Source of the DNA: Cerasicoccus frondis
Lineage (GTDB): Bacteria; Verrucomicrobiota; Verrucomicrobiia; Opitutales; Cerasicoccaceae
DNA length: 64,000 nucleotides
Assembly: GCA_031296915.1 (NCBI GenBank)
Contig: JAVDPC010000014.1
Span: 62,001 to 126,000 of the forward strand
Reading direction: 5' to 3'
This document shows positions 55,605 through 64,000 of the stretch, one piece after another (the first letter of the stretch is position 1; every line of letters starts with the position of its first letter). The translations under genes and the position numbers were made by a program. The notes under the pieces are model-generated. The model did not search any database. It worked only from the letters and a program-made list of their open reading frames with translations, and was not told where the DNA came from.

Positions 55605-57536
55605 ATGACGCGTTTCCTCCTCACTGCTGCGCTGGCTCCTTTGGGCCTGCTCGCGCTGGACCCGACTCCGGCCGAACTCAAACAATACAACGGCGCCGCC
55701 TTTGGAGCCTTCCCGGTGGAGTATCCCAGCACGCCTAGTGGCCAGAGCAATGCGATCAAGCAGTTTGGCGAATACACCCTGGGGGACATCGACGGTGAGC
55801 TTGGGCACATCCAGTCCCTTGGCGTCAATCAGGTGAAAACCTATGCGCACGCGATCTGGGCCCCGGTCACGCAGTATGACCAAGGCTTGCAGCAATACAT
55901 TGAGGGTTGGAATTCCATCGTCAGCAGCCCAACCAGCACGACGGCGACGACCGCTCTGGGCACGCTGAATAATCCATTCGACAACTGGTCGTTCATCACC
56001 GCCGGAACTAAGTGGGTCATTCCCATGGCGACGGCGCGGGGGATGAACGTCTTTGCCACGGCGAATGTGAGCAGTGGCACCTTGGCTAGTTCGCCCACTG
56101 GCGTGCCAGCGACGGTCGACATCAAATACCGCGTGAACGGCTCGGTGAAAACGATGTCTGTCACCACGAGTGGCCTGAGCCTCCCCGGCGGTTACACCAC
56201 CTACACGAGCGCTCACTGGGATGTGGAGTTGGCGATTGCCGCTATTGCAAACGACCGCCTACAACTGTCGCAACCAACTTCAAGCACTGGCAGCTATGCC
56301 GTCAGTACACTTTCAGGTCAGAACCGCACTTATGTCGACGCTCTGATTATCGGCAACGAAGTGTTGTCGACGGGCGGCATGACCGCCACGCAGGTTCAGC
56401 ATATGGTGAAGTTCGCCAAGGACCGCCGCACCGCTTACGGGCTGACGGTGGCCGAATTGCCGATCACGACTTGCACGAACAGTTTGGGAAACTGGCAGAG
56501 CATGCAGTCCAACGTGTTGCCGGAAATCGAGACGTTTATTGTGTTCAACACCTATGGACTGCAGTTTACGAGCGTGGCTGGCACGAACCAGGCAAGCCCC
56601 AGCGGCCTGAGCACGTCGAACCCCGCCAAGTCGGTCAGCGATCAAGTCATTGCGAACATTCAGGCGTTTCAAACCTGGCTTAGCGGCACGGCCCAAAGTG
56701 GGTTGACCGTTGTCGTTGGCGAGCATGGCTACCCGTCTGAAACAGCGGCCAGCGACCCCAACAATCTCTTCAGCAACACGCACGCGGCGCAGTATTATTG
56801 TGGTGATTCAAGCTTGAGTTATAAGGGTGCACTGAGCGCGATTGCCGAGCAAAAGGTGTTGTGCTTCTTCTTCGAGGCTTTTGATGAACCGTGGAAAGAC
56901 CTCGCACATCCCACCGACGGCGCCGAGAACTATTGGGGGGTAGCGATTGCCAGCCAGAGCGCACGCCGGGCGCCCAGCAACCCCTACGATCCGTCGACCT
57001 ATGACGTGTGGACTTATCCGCAAACTTACGCGCAAAAGACCGACTACTGTTCGCCGTTCATCCCGGCCCAAACACTCGACTCCGATGGCGACGGGCTCAC
57101 GGATAATTTCGAAGCGCAAATCATTAACTTCCATTCGAATGACGCCATTGCTGGTTTCGCTGATGTGCAGCCGGACGATGACTTTGACAACGATGGCCTG
57201 ACCGAAAGCCAGGAGCATCGCCTGGGGACCAGCCCAGTTAGTCAGGACAGCGACAATGATCTCTTTGACGACTTAAAAGAGGTCAACTTCGGCTCCGACC
57301 CCAACGATCCGCGTAGCTTGCCGATTACGCAGGAGTTGGATGTTGTGCTGGAATACCGCTTTGTGACCCAAGTGGGCTATATTTACCAAGTGCAGTATGC
57401 GGTCGATGGCGAGTATTGGGAAGACGTCGATTCGCCGGTGGTCGGCGATGGCGAGGTCCAGACGGTTATCATTTCGCTGGAAGGCCGTGAGAGCGGTAGT
57501 GATCATTACCGGTTGAGGGTTTCCCTGGCGGATTAA
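55605..57536 (+). CDS. Secreted GH17 beta-1,3-glucanase-like enzyme
   Basis: The 643-aa protein starts at ATG 55605 with a signal peptide (about 1-18). The GH17 (beta/alpha)8 domain spans about 25-465. YNGAAFGAFPVEYP and IQSLGVNQVKTYA lie near the start. The acid/base Glu is in ALIIGNEVLS near 247, and the nucleophile Glu is in VVVGEHGYPS near 371. An unusual insert of about 130 residues lies between strands (residues 100-230). Residues 490-570 are thrombospondin-3 calcium repeats. The last 70 residues match the end of the propeller protein at 27438. GH17 enzymes split beta-1,3-glucans, fitting the nearby GH16. Confidence 0.9.
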   Translation: MTRFLLTAALAPLGLLALDPTPAELKQYNGAAFGAFPVEYPSTPSGQSNAIKQFGEYTLGDIDGELGHIQSLGVNQVKTYAHAIWAPVTQYDQGLQQYIEGWNSIVSSPTSTTATTALGTLNNPFDNWSFITAGTKWVIPMATARGMNVFATANVSSGTLASSPTGVPATVDIKYRVNGSVKTMSVTTSGLSLPGGYTTYTSAHWDVELAIAAIANDRLQLSQPTSSTGSYAVSTLSGQNRTYVDALIIGNEVLSTGGMTATQVQHMVKFAKDRRTAYGLTVAELPITTCTNSLGNWQSMQSNVLPEIETFIVFNTYGLQFTSVAGTNQASPSGLSTSNPAKSVSDQVIANIQAFQTWLSGTAQSGLTVVVGEHGYPSETAASDPNNLFSNTHAAQYYCGDSSLSYKGALSAIAEQKVLCFFFEAFDEPWKDLAHPTDGAENYWGVAIASQSARRAPSNPYDPSTYDVWTYPQTYAQKTDYCSPFIPAQTLDSDGDGLTDNFEAQIINFHSNDAIAGFADVQPDDDFDNDGLTESQEHRLGTSPVSQDSDNDLFDDLKEVNFGSDPNDPRSLPITQELDVVLEYRFVTQVGYIYQVQYAVDGEYWEDVDSPVVGDGEVQTVIISLEGRESGSDHYRLRVSLAD

Positions 57537-57646
57537 CGCCCTGAAGCTAAACCAAGCTCATTCTTGCGTATCGTTGGATGGACATCCGAGGATTAATGCC
57601 CTATGATTGCGGGTTTTAGTTCTCAGATTCTACTACTTACATTTGT

Positions 57647-60367
57647 ATGCGATTTGTTTATCTGCTCACACTAATTGTGGTCTGTGCCCATGTGTCGCGC
57701 GCGTCGCATCCTGCGGATGCCAATGCGGACAACCACATCACCGCCGCTGAACTCGCGGCCTACGTGGCGCAGGAAGGCTCCACCAGTGAACCAGCCCTAC
57801 AGGCGGTCAATATCTGGAAGCACGGTGAGCGTTACCGGACCATTGTGGACGGCTCCACCGACTACTATGTGCCCAATCCGGTGAGTGGGCCGGATTTCGT
57901 GGCGTTGGAGACGTTGAACCCAGCGGCGGCAACGTCGGTCGAGCTTTACGGCCTGACCTTGGAGCCCGCTGGCTACGCTGCATTTTATCAGATACCCGGC
58001 ATCGACGAAGTGGTGATGCCTGCAACGATCATGGTGACGGATGCCGGCTACTCGCTGGCCATCCCGCCGCATCCGATCACGCCGATGCAGGGTGGATTAG
58101 TCAGCTTTACGCTCTATCCGCAGGGCGCTCAGCCAACCGAGGCTAACAGCATATTGACCGGGCAGGTGACGATTAAGGCCTTGCCAGCGGCGACTTTTGG
58201 AATCACTCAATTACGCTCCAAGGCCAGTACGCTGGCGGCACGGCTAGAGGCGCGCAACGAAGTCGATTTTTCGGACTATTTCACGGGGGGAGCCAAGGAG
58301 TTCGGCCCCTTCGCCAACGAAGCGGAAAAAGCTCAGATTGCCGCCATGCGTTACTTGCTCGATCCCAATTTCCCCGGTGGCCTGGTTGAGTTGGACACCG
58401 ACATTCTCGCGGGTGATGATCCGCTGGTCGAAAGCCTGCGTGCGCAGGTGGATTCGCTCATTACGCAAAGCGGTGTTGAAGGGTTCATTGATGAGTATTT
58501 GGCGGAGTTTTCGGCCGATGGCGGCGCTGCCGCGCGCACAGCGAAAAGCGTTAGGAAGACGCCGCGCGCCTACGACCCCAGCCCAAACAACGATGCCGAA
58601 CTCAGCAAACTCATGCGTGAGCAATACGCCGCAGAGTATGTGCTCGGCTCCGAAATTTTCAGTTCTGAAACTGGAGCCAAGCTGGCGGTGCTTGGTTTAG
58701 CTGGCGCCCCGGGCAAGGTCGCCACGGCGCCCATTAGCGTGACCATCACCGGTATGCGCGTTGACTACGAATCGATCGCCAACACCTACCCGGCGCAGGG
58801 TAAGATCGAGGCGACATTTCCCATCCGCCAATACCTGCAGGACGAGTGTGACAAGCAAGGTCAGTGGACTGCATTCGCCATCGTTTCGAGCAAGGGCTGG
58901 AGCATCGATGGCGCGGCGACTGATGTCGTGCTGACCGCGATTGGCGCTGGTGGCGCGGCGGCGGACGGTGTCAAAGCATTCAAATCGGCCGATGTTGTGA
59001 AGAAGACTTACGACACCGGCGTGCGTACCGCAATGGTCAACAAGACCGTGGAAACTTACGAGACCGGGCGCGACTTTACGCGAGACGAAATTATTAAAAA
59101 CTATCAGAACAAGGAAGCGACCAAGGAGATTCCGTCAGAGACGTGGAATGTGCCGCTGGCCTACCCCTATGGTGAAATGATTCAGGTTGGGCAGCCGGTT
59201 TTGACCATCACCAACAACTATTACCAGCCCAAGGATTTGGGCACGGTTAATGTCTACATTCAGGGAAGCGCCTCGGGTAGCACGGCGTTTCCGCCAGGTC
59301 GTTTGGAGAGTTCCGACGTCGTGCAGATCACGGCGATTCCGGCGAGTGTGTCCATGGAGGGGTGTCCCCCAAACCATTACACGCCGGGCGAGCAATACAC
59401 GATCACTGCCACAGCCAGGGATTTAGCGGACTTATCGACTGTTTCCTACGTCTGGGACGCCACCGAAGGAACGCTTTCAAACATCACCTCGTTGGGTGAT
59501 GGCATTTCACGCGCTGTGTGGACCGCTCCGGATCCCGCACCGCAAGGATTGGTTACGATCACCGCGACGGCCCGTGCGCCTATTTGTGTGCCTGTCGGCG
59601 GCGCTGATCCCGAAGGGTTCTGCATCACAAGCGGCTCCGCGTTCGAGCTGCAGGTATCGCCGGAAAAGGACTGCTACGAAGTGGGCGAGCAAGTCACCCT
59701 GACCATGGTGGATATCAACAACCCTGGCACGCCGCCAGATACGACTTTCGAGCAAGTGTCCGGCGAGAGTATTGGCTCGGTCACGAAGACGGGAACCAAC
59801 ACCGCGACGGTTACTGCCAACGCGATTGGCGAAGTTGGTTTTACGGCTACGCCTAACGGCAACAGCGCCAACCTGGAGTTTGGCGCATTCGCTTTTGGCG
59901 GCTGCGATGAGCCGATTCAGATGCTGCTGTTCCCTGCGGGCGGAGGGGTGTGGTCGATTGGCTGGGCTTCGCCGGATGGCGCGATATCCTACAACCTGCT
60001 CGGCTACGCTACGGTCACCAGCAACCACATGACGCTGAGCTTTAACGCCGCCGAAAGTCGTTCGTTGATCATCGCGATGGGCGATCCGGAAGATGAGCCG
60101 CCGCCTGTTGGCTTCGTGGGCGTCTACACGGCGAGCGCCAATGCAGTCATCAACTCCGCCTTGTCCATCAACATCTCTTTCGACTTCGTGGAGGGCTCCT
60201 GTGCGGGGCCGGACACCAGCGGTTTCGTGACCTGCCTGGACGAGCAGAACCCCGAGAACACCACGGTAAACATCACCGGATTGGGGACGTCATTTACGTT
60301 AGACCCATTCATCGCTGGCACGCACAGCGCCGTCAGTTACAGCATTAACGTCGTGCCGGTTTACTAA
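57647..60367 (+). CDS. Secreted multidomain hypothetical protein
   Basis: The 906-aa protein has a signal peptide ending near residue 20. A single calcium loop of dockerin or EF-hand type (DANADNHITAAELAAYV) follows. Next are a beta domain, a helical region (about 200-330) and Ig-like or Big-like beta repeats (about 560-760) with PGEQYTITATARDL and YEVGEQVTLTMVD. Cys residues appear in the C-terminal third, suggesting disulfides outside the cell. It is followed 19 bases later by the 253-aa secreted protein, so they are probably co-expressed. No enzymatic motif found. Confidence 0.8.
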   Translation: MRFVYLLTLIVVCAHVSRASHPADANADNHITAAELAAYVAQEGSTSEPALQAVNIWKHGERYRTIVDGSTDYYVPNPVSGPDFVALETLNPAAATSVELYGLTLEPAGYAAFYQIPGIDEVVMPATIMVTDAGYSLAIPPHPITPMQGGLVSFTLYPQGAQPTEANSILTGQVTIKALPAATFGITQLRSKASTLAARLEARNEVDFSDYFTGGAKEFGPFANEAEKAQIAAMRYLLDPNFPGGLVELDTDILAGDDPLVESLRAQVDSLITQSGVEGFIDEYLAEFSADGGAAARTAKSVRKTPRAYDPSPNNDAELSKLMREQYAAEYVLGSEIFSSETGAKLAVLGLAGAPGKVATAPISVTITGMRVDYESIANTYPAQGKIEATFPIRQYLQDECDKQGQWTAFAIVSSKGWSIDGAATDVVLTAIGAGGAAADGVKAFKSADVVKKTYDTGVRTAMVNKTVETYETGRDFTRDEIIKNYQNKEATKEIPSETWNVPLAYPYGEMIQVGQPVLTITNNYYQPKDLGTVNVYIQGSASGSTAFPPGRLESSDVVQITAIPASVSMEGCPPNHYTPGEQYTITATARDLADLSTVSYVWDATEGTLSNITSLGDGISRAVWTAPDPAPQGLVTITATARAPICVPVGGADPEGFCITSGSAFELQVSPEKDCYEVGEQVTLTMVDINNPGTPPDTTFEQVSGESIGSVTKTGTNTATVTANAIGEVGFTATPNGNSANLEFGAFAFGGCDEPIQMLLFPAGGGVWSIGWASPDGAISYNLLGYATVTSNHMTLSFNAAESRSLIIAMGDPEDEPPPVGFVGVYTASANAVINSALSINISFDFVEGSCAGPDTSGFVTCLDEQNPENTTVNITGLGTSFTLDPFIAGTHSAVSYSINVVPVY

Positions 60368-60386
60368 CTTCAGCTGAATCTTTTCG

Positions 60387-61148
60387 ATGAAACATCACTT
60401 CCGTAATTTTCTCATCCTTGTCTCCGCTTTAGTGGTTAACAGCGCCTCGGCGGAAACGCTTTCTGGCGCGCAGTATACTTACACTTTCACGCCGCCAGCG
60501 GGCATTGCCCCACCTTACTTTGTAACGCAAAGTTTGAGCAGTGGTCAGGTCGTGTTCAATATTTCGGCAGGCGGGGTATTCGACGAGGAGACGCCTGCGG
60601 TCAAGTGGGGACCTTTCCTCGACGACAGCGCGGTCGAACTCAGTTTTGAACTCGTTGGCGCTACGACTGCAATCGCGGCGCCCACTGCGACCGACTCCGA
60701 CAGCTCCGCAAACATTGCCGCTGCGCCGAGCAGCGAGCCAGTCGACCCGTTTCTAGTCTGGACCCAGGAGCGCTTGTCCGCGCGATCCGCGTTGGATAAA
60801 ACCCTCGACGCCAATCTGGAGGGCGATCCGTTTCCCAACTTCGCCGAATACCTGCTGGGCTTTGATCCACTGCAGCGCGAAACCATCGACGACGCCTTGC
60901 TGATCGTGCCCAATGGCGAGGGCGGTTACGACATCGAGTTTAGCCGCCTGCAGGACACAAACGGTTACCAGGCCATCATTGAGCGCCTCGACCTGACAAC
61001 CGGCGCCACGACTCTACTCACCGCTACCGAAACCCGCCCAGGCGGCGTTACGGACATCGTCACCGAAGTCTTCAAAGAGTCCGGCGCGCCGTTTTTCGTC
61101 CGCGTGCAGTTTGTTCCTTTTGAATCCTTGCCTGAAGAGGCAGAGTAA
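60387..61148 (+). CDS. Secreted small partner protein
   Basis: The 253-aa protein has a signal peptide ending near SASA. A beta-sandwich (about 25-95) is followed by an Ala/Ser linker (about 98-115). The C-terminal region contains NFAEYLLGFDPLQ and a strand-rich stretch, the same kind of short tail module found on other Verrucomicrobial secreted proteins. It begins 19 bases after the 906-aa gene. It runs convergently to the cytosine deaminase gene with only 24 bases between stops. Confidence 0.8.
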   Translation: MKHHFRNFLILVSALVVNSASAETLSGAQYTYTFTPPAGIAPPYFVTQSLSSGQVVFNISAGGVFDEETPAVKWGPFLDDSAVELSFELVGATTAIAAPTATDSDSSANIAAAPSSEPVDPFLVWTQERLSARSALDKTLDANLEGDPFPNFAEYLLGFDPLQRETIDDALLIVPNGEGGYDIEFSRLQDTNGYQAIIERLDLTTGATTLLTATETRPGGVTDIVTEVFKESGAPFFVRVQFVPFESLPEEAE

Positions 61149-61172
61149 GGCGCTCCCTGGAGCCCTTGCAAA

Positions 61173-61646
61173 CTACACGCCAATATCCTCGTTCCAGAGC
61201 TCGGGCTTGGCGGCGATGAAGTCGCGCATCATCTGTTTGCATGCTTCGCTGTTGAGGTGGACGAGCTCTACGCCGTTTTGGCGGAGGGTTTCCTCAGCGC
61301 CCATGAAGGTCTCATTCTCGCCAATGACAACCTTCGGAATCTTATAGAGTAAGATCGCGCCGGTGCACATCGGGCAGGGGGAGAGGGTGGTGACGATGAA
61401 ACAGCTTTGATAATCTTTGGCGGACAGGCGGCCAGCGTTTTCCAGAGCGTCCATTTCGCCGTGGAGGATGGCGCTTCCTTTCTGGATGCGTTGGTTGTGG
61501 CCGCGACCAACGATTTTGGGGCCGTCCTCGGTTACTTGGACGAGGACTGATCCGATGGGAATGCCGTCTTCAGCCAAGCCTTGCCTGGCTTCATCGATAG
61601 CGGCTTGGAGGAAAGGTTGGTAATCGATGACTGGTTTGGGCATCAT
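61173..61646 (-). CDS. Cytosine/nucleoside deaminase of the FCY1 type
   Basis: The 157-aa zinc deaminase has HGEMDALENAGR, with the zinc His and the proton-shuttle Glu, and TTLSPCPMCTGAIL, with the two zinc Cys. The match to yeast cytosine deaminase Fcy1 continues in LYKIPKVVIGEN and ends in the C-terminal WNEDIG. It likely converts cytosine to uracil for salvage. The CDA superfamily also includes guanine and tRNA adenosine deaminases, but the C terminus favours Fcy1-like. Start could be either of two adjacent ATG codons (61646 or 61643). Confidence 0.88.
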   Translation of the reverse strand: MMPKPVIDYQPFLQAAIDEARQGLAEDGIPIGSVLVQVTEDGPKIVGRGHNQRIQKGSAILHGEMDALENAGRLSAKDYQSCFIVTTLSPCPMCTGAILLYKIPKVVIGENETFMGAEETLRQNGVELVHLNSEACKQMMRDFIAAKPELWNEDIGV

Positions 61647-61655
61647 GCTTTGTGG

Positions 61656-62417
61656 TCAGTAGCTGGAGTAATTGGAGAGTTTTCGCTGAAGGTCGTCACT
61701 GTAGTAATCTTCGTGCTTCATCTTCAGCACGGTGTCGAGGGCGCGCTCGTATTTAACGTCGCTGGAATCGATGTGGGTGATTTCGCCTCTGGAGTTTTTC
61801 ACAATGACAATGTAGCCCGCATATTCCCAGCCGAATTCATAGTCTGAAAAATCGGCCTCATAATTTTCAAATGAGTATTTTGCGCCCGAAACCACCGTGG
61901 TTTGTTTTTTGGGGAAATTGACCTCTATTTCAGCAACTGAGGTTACTTGCAGTGATCGTTTGTAGTAGGTGTGCCGGGCAAAACAGATGATGCGCACTGT
62001 GTTGTCCGTATATCCTTGGTAAAGGTCATCGTTGGTGATTTCGATGGTTGGTGTGAAGAAGTAGACATCGTCGTCGCTGTAGGCGTAGTTGTTCAAGGAT
62101 TCGCGCTTACGGTTTTGCTTGAAGTTAAATTCCAGTTCTACCGAGGGTTTCAGCACTTCTTTCTCCGCTTGTTGCTGCTGCCACCACTTGCGTATTTCGC
62201 GCTGGTCGTCGAAGCTGAGCGTGTTCAGTGCAAGGTCGAACTTACGCTTATCAGACGTGCGAATGATGGTGAGTGTTTCCTCGCCATTTTTGTCTTTCAG
62301 ATCGATCAGCTCCGCTTCGAGTGAGTCTCCGTCTTGGTTTGTGAGAGTGCGGGTCAGGGCATTGAGGGAGGTGAGTGCGCCTAGAAAAATCAGTAAGCTG
62401 TAGGTAGCGGCTTTCAT
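61656..62417 (-). CDS. Secreted protein with SHD1-like domain
   Basis: The 253-aa protein starts at the ATG 62415-62417 because it begins with a proper signal peptide (MKAATYSLLIFLGALTSLNA). The first 60 residues of the mature part (RTLTNQDGDSLEAELIDL to LSFDDQREIRKW) match the SHD1-like domain used widely by Planctomycetes and Verrucomicrobia. The rest is a Tyr-rich, charged beta domain not recognised. It is transcribed toward the deaminase with a 9-base gap. Confidence 0.75.
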   Translation of the reverse strand: MKAATYSLLIFLGALTSLNALTRTLTNQDGDSLEAELIDLKDKNGEETLTIIRTSDKRKFDLALNTLSFDDQREIRKWWQQQQAEKEVLKPSVELEFNFKQNRKRESLNNYAYSDDDVYFFTPTIEITNDDLYQGYTDNTVRIICFARHTYYKRSLQVTSVAEIEVNFPKKQTTVVSGAKYSFENYEADFSDYEFGWEYAGYIVIVKNSRGEITHIDSSDVKYERALDTVLKMKHEDYYSDDLQRKLSNYSSY

Positions 62418-62545
62418 GAAATTAAAAAATGGGAGTGTTTGTTGGTTGGACACCAACTTTACTCACTTGTTTAAGTGAATTCCATTATAATAAACCAAAT
62501 GCTTTGCAACGTGTACGCTGCAAAGCGCTGGCCCTCTGGACTTGG

Positions 62546-63313
62546 TCAATACTGCGCTTTGCCATGGACTGCGCGCACGATGGCGCCGCCCAGTTTGTTG
62601 GAGGCGATGGCGTCGTAAAGCTGTCGATAGATCGTGAGAATGTGCTCGTAAAACCCTTCTGGCGTGGCCTCCTTGATCGCCGTTTCGTTCGCCTCGATTT
62701 TTTGGACTAGTTGACCATACCAGTCGGCAAAATGCGGATGTAGGGGCTCGATGGTGAAAAGCCGCCAACCGCTTTCGGCCAATAGACGTTCAATCTTATC
62801 GAGATGCAATGGATTGGGCAGGAAGGGTTTGCCGTTTTCCTTAATTGGGCTGTAGGCGTAGCTGCCGCGATCTACGAAATCAAAAATGGCCAGGCGGGAT
62901 TCGTGTGTGGCCACTTGTGCTAGCGTTTTTAATGCAGCTCTTTGGTCATCAAAGAGATAGAATGCGCTGAAGCTGACAAGCAGGTCATATTCAGGCTTCA
63001 GGACGAGTGAGGAATCAACCACGTCAGTGTGGATGAAGTTGCAGCGCCGGTATTGTTCGTTGGCGTAGGCGACGGATGCGTGGTTGCTGTCGATGCCGGT
63101 CACTTGGCCCCAGCCTTGTCGGCGGATATAGTCTGCCGTCGCACCCAGGCCGCTCCCTATGTCGAGCACCTTGGTTTCGGGATTGCGGGGTAGCTTTTTG
63201 AAGACAATGTCGATCGCTTCGGTGTCTCCTGCGTGCGCATAATCTGCAGCGCGCACGATACTGAGCGCCTTTTTGCCAGCCAAGCTGTGTATCTGAAGTG
63301 GAATGTCGGGCAT
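62546..63313 (-). CDS. SAM-dependent methyltransferase, class I
   Basis: The 255-aa protein has motif I VLDIGSGLG near residue 50 and motif II TGIDSN near 71. The acidic end of motif III is near HTDVVDS, and SFSAFYLFDD follows. It resembles the small-molecule N-, C- or O-methyltransferases (Methyltransf_11/25 type; phosphoethanolamine-methyltransferase-like), but the acceptor is unknown. A short helical C terminus (AIKEATPEGFYEHILTIY) is present. It is separated from the SHD1-like gene by about 130 bases. Confidence 0.85.
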   Translation of the reverse strand: MPDIPLQIHSLAGKKALSIVRAADYAHAGDTEAIDIVFKKLPRNPETKVLDIGSGLGATADYIRRQGWGQVTGIDSNHASVAYANEQYRRCNFIHTDVVDSSLVLKPEYDLLVSFSAFYLFDDQRAALKTLAQVATHESRLAIFDFVDRGSYAYSPIKENGKPFLPNPLHLDKIERLLAESGWRLFTIEPLHPHFADWYGQLVQKIEANETAIKEATPEGFYEHILTIYRQLYDAIASNKLGGAIVRAVHGKAQY

Positions 63314-63443
63314 AAAGTCATCAAGGCGAAAATGATCCTATGTGTAAAGCCTGCGAATTTTGTCACTCGACTGCGATAATCGAGGGTTTTTTAATACAAA
63401 ATTTCATTGCCGCACATGCCCACTCTCTAGTAATTCAGGAGTC

Positions 63444-64000
63444 GTGAACGCCTCTACTCGCATTAGCCTCTCTATTCTATTCACGCTGCCAATCATTGGC
63501 GATGCAACTGTATTTGATGTTAGTTGGATTGGCGCCGTTGACGATGCTTGGTCAACGCCAGGAAACTGGTCAGGCGGCGTTGTGCCGCAGAATGACGCCA
63601 CCGATCAGTTCAACGTCACCATCGACGGAGACACTGGAGTCGGCGCCTTCGTGACGCTTTCTGGCGATTATGTTGATGTCAGTAGCTTGATTATTGATTT
63701 CGGTGATACCTTATCTGGCTATGGCAGCATTGGGGGCAGTGAAGGGCAGGCGCTGATCAACGACGGACTGATCGATGCGAACGTTAGCAGCGAGGGGCTT
63801 TACCTGTCTTTCCAGGACGGTTGGGTCAACAGCGGCACGCTCCAGTCGAGCAACGGCGGGATTGCGTCGCTTTATGGCGATGGGATCCTGGACAACACCG
63901 GCGGCATGCTTGCCTCAAGTGGCGGAGGCAGCGAAACGATTGTGGAATACGGGATCGTCGACGGTGGCAGCCTGAGCACGAGCGACAGCGGCAGAGTGGT
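63444..64000 (+). CDS. Start of a secreted beta-repeat protein, cut by window edge
   Basis: The frame is open from GTG 63444 (AGGAG lies just upstream at 63437) to the end of the window, 185 codons. A short signal sequence (residues 1-21) is followed by VFDVSWIGAVDDAWSTPGNW, then VVPQNDATDQFNVTI. This is the usual start of autotransporter-passenger-like, beta-helical secreted proteins, similar in style to the 1410-aa protein at 22901. Gly/Ser/Asp-rich repeats begin at about residue 90. The start codon is uncertain because no ATG is available in this frame nearby. Confidence 0.75.
   Translation, partial: MNASTRISLSILFTLPIIGDATVFDVSWIGAVDDAWSTPGNWSGGVVPQNDATDQFNVTIDGDTGVGAFVTLSGDYVDVSSLIIDFGDTLSGYGSIGGSEGQALINDGLIDANVSSEGLYLSFQDGWVNSGTLQSSNGGIASLYGDGILDNTGGMLASSGGGSETIVEYGIVDGGSLSTSDSGRV

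Overview
The window looks like a chromosome segment of a member of the Verrucomicrobiota, probably Opitutae/Puniceicoccales-like. This rests on many large secreted proteins with thrombospondin-type-3 calcium repeats and short beta-rich C-terminal modules, an SHD1-like domain protein, DNRLRE/GH16/GH17 secreted hydrolases, and many short GTAG-headed palindromic repeats between genes. The placement is from protein style only; there is no rRNA or tRNA in the window.

Layout. 1-7632: a natural-product locus. A two-module NRPS (A-T-C-A-T-TE, running off the left edge) overlaps an RraA-like aldolase gene, and both diverge from a YiaK-like 2-keto/2-hydroxyacid dehydrogenase whose usual catalytic His is Gln. 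7633-11083: accessory DNA with several repeat families, a 21-bp tandem array, a small protein, a membrane-anchored protein, a candidate HEPN protein and a decayed nucleotidyltransferase (MNT-like) pseudogene. 11084-13844: an operon of a 57-aa zinc-ribbon membrane protein, a YyaL/DUF255 thioredoxin-domain protein and DNA-3-methyladenine glycosylase I. 13845-16370: a nested inverted repeat, then mutL. 16523-22251: a type III restriction-modification operon (XRE regulator, Mod, Res) with an extra HsdR_N-type nuclease; the middle of mod has a different base composition.

22252-31979: a repeat/terminator region, a 1410-aa secreted repeat protein, a secreted beta-propeller protein and a 562-aa secreted protein. 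30291-43152 reads as one four-gene operon: the 562-aa protein, a 3045-aa giant secreted protein, a secreted calcium-repeat protein and a PpiC-type foldase lipoprotein. The giant carries a PA14-like domain and a C-terminal part resembling the pore-forming region of TcA toxin subunits (coiled coil, Gly/Ala-rich hydrophobic hairpin, coiled coil, helices, beta end). I consider this the best candidate for an undescribed system. 43254-47146: an overlapping pair of unknown membrane proteins.

47732-61148: polysaccharide and export functions. These are a GH16 enzyme with a foreign, apparently circularly permuted DNRLRE domain inside its catalytic domain, a helical-repeat protein, a pectate-lyase-fold enzyme, a YiaW/YiaV-like plus NodT-type export set without a visible transporter, a GH17 beta-1,3-glucanase and two secreted proteins. 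GH16 plus GH17 suggests beta-1,3-glucan (laminarin-type) use. 61173-64000: a yeast-FCY1-like cytosine deaminase, an SHD1-like secreted protein, a SAM methyltransferase and the start of another secreted beta-repeat protein cut by the right edge.

All identities come from reading translated sequence and remembered family motifs; no database search was run.
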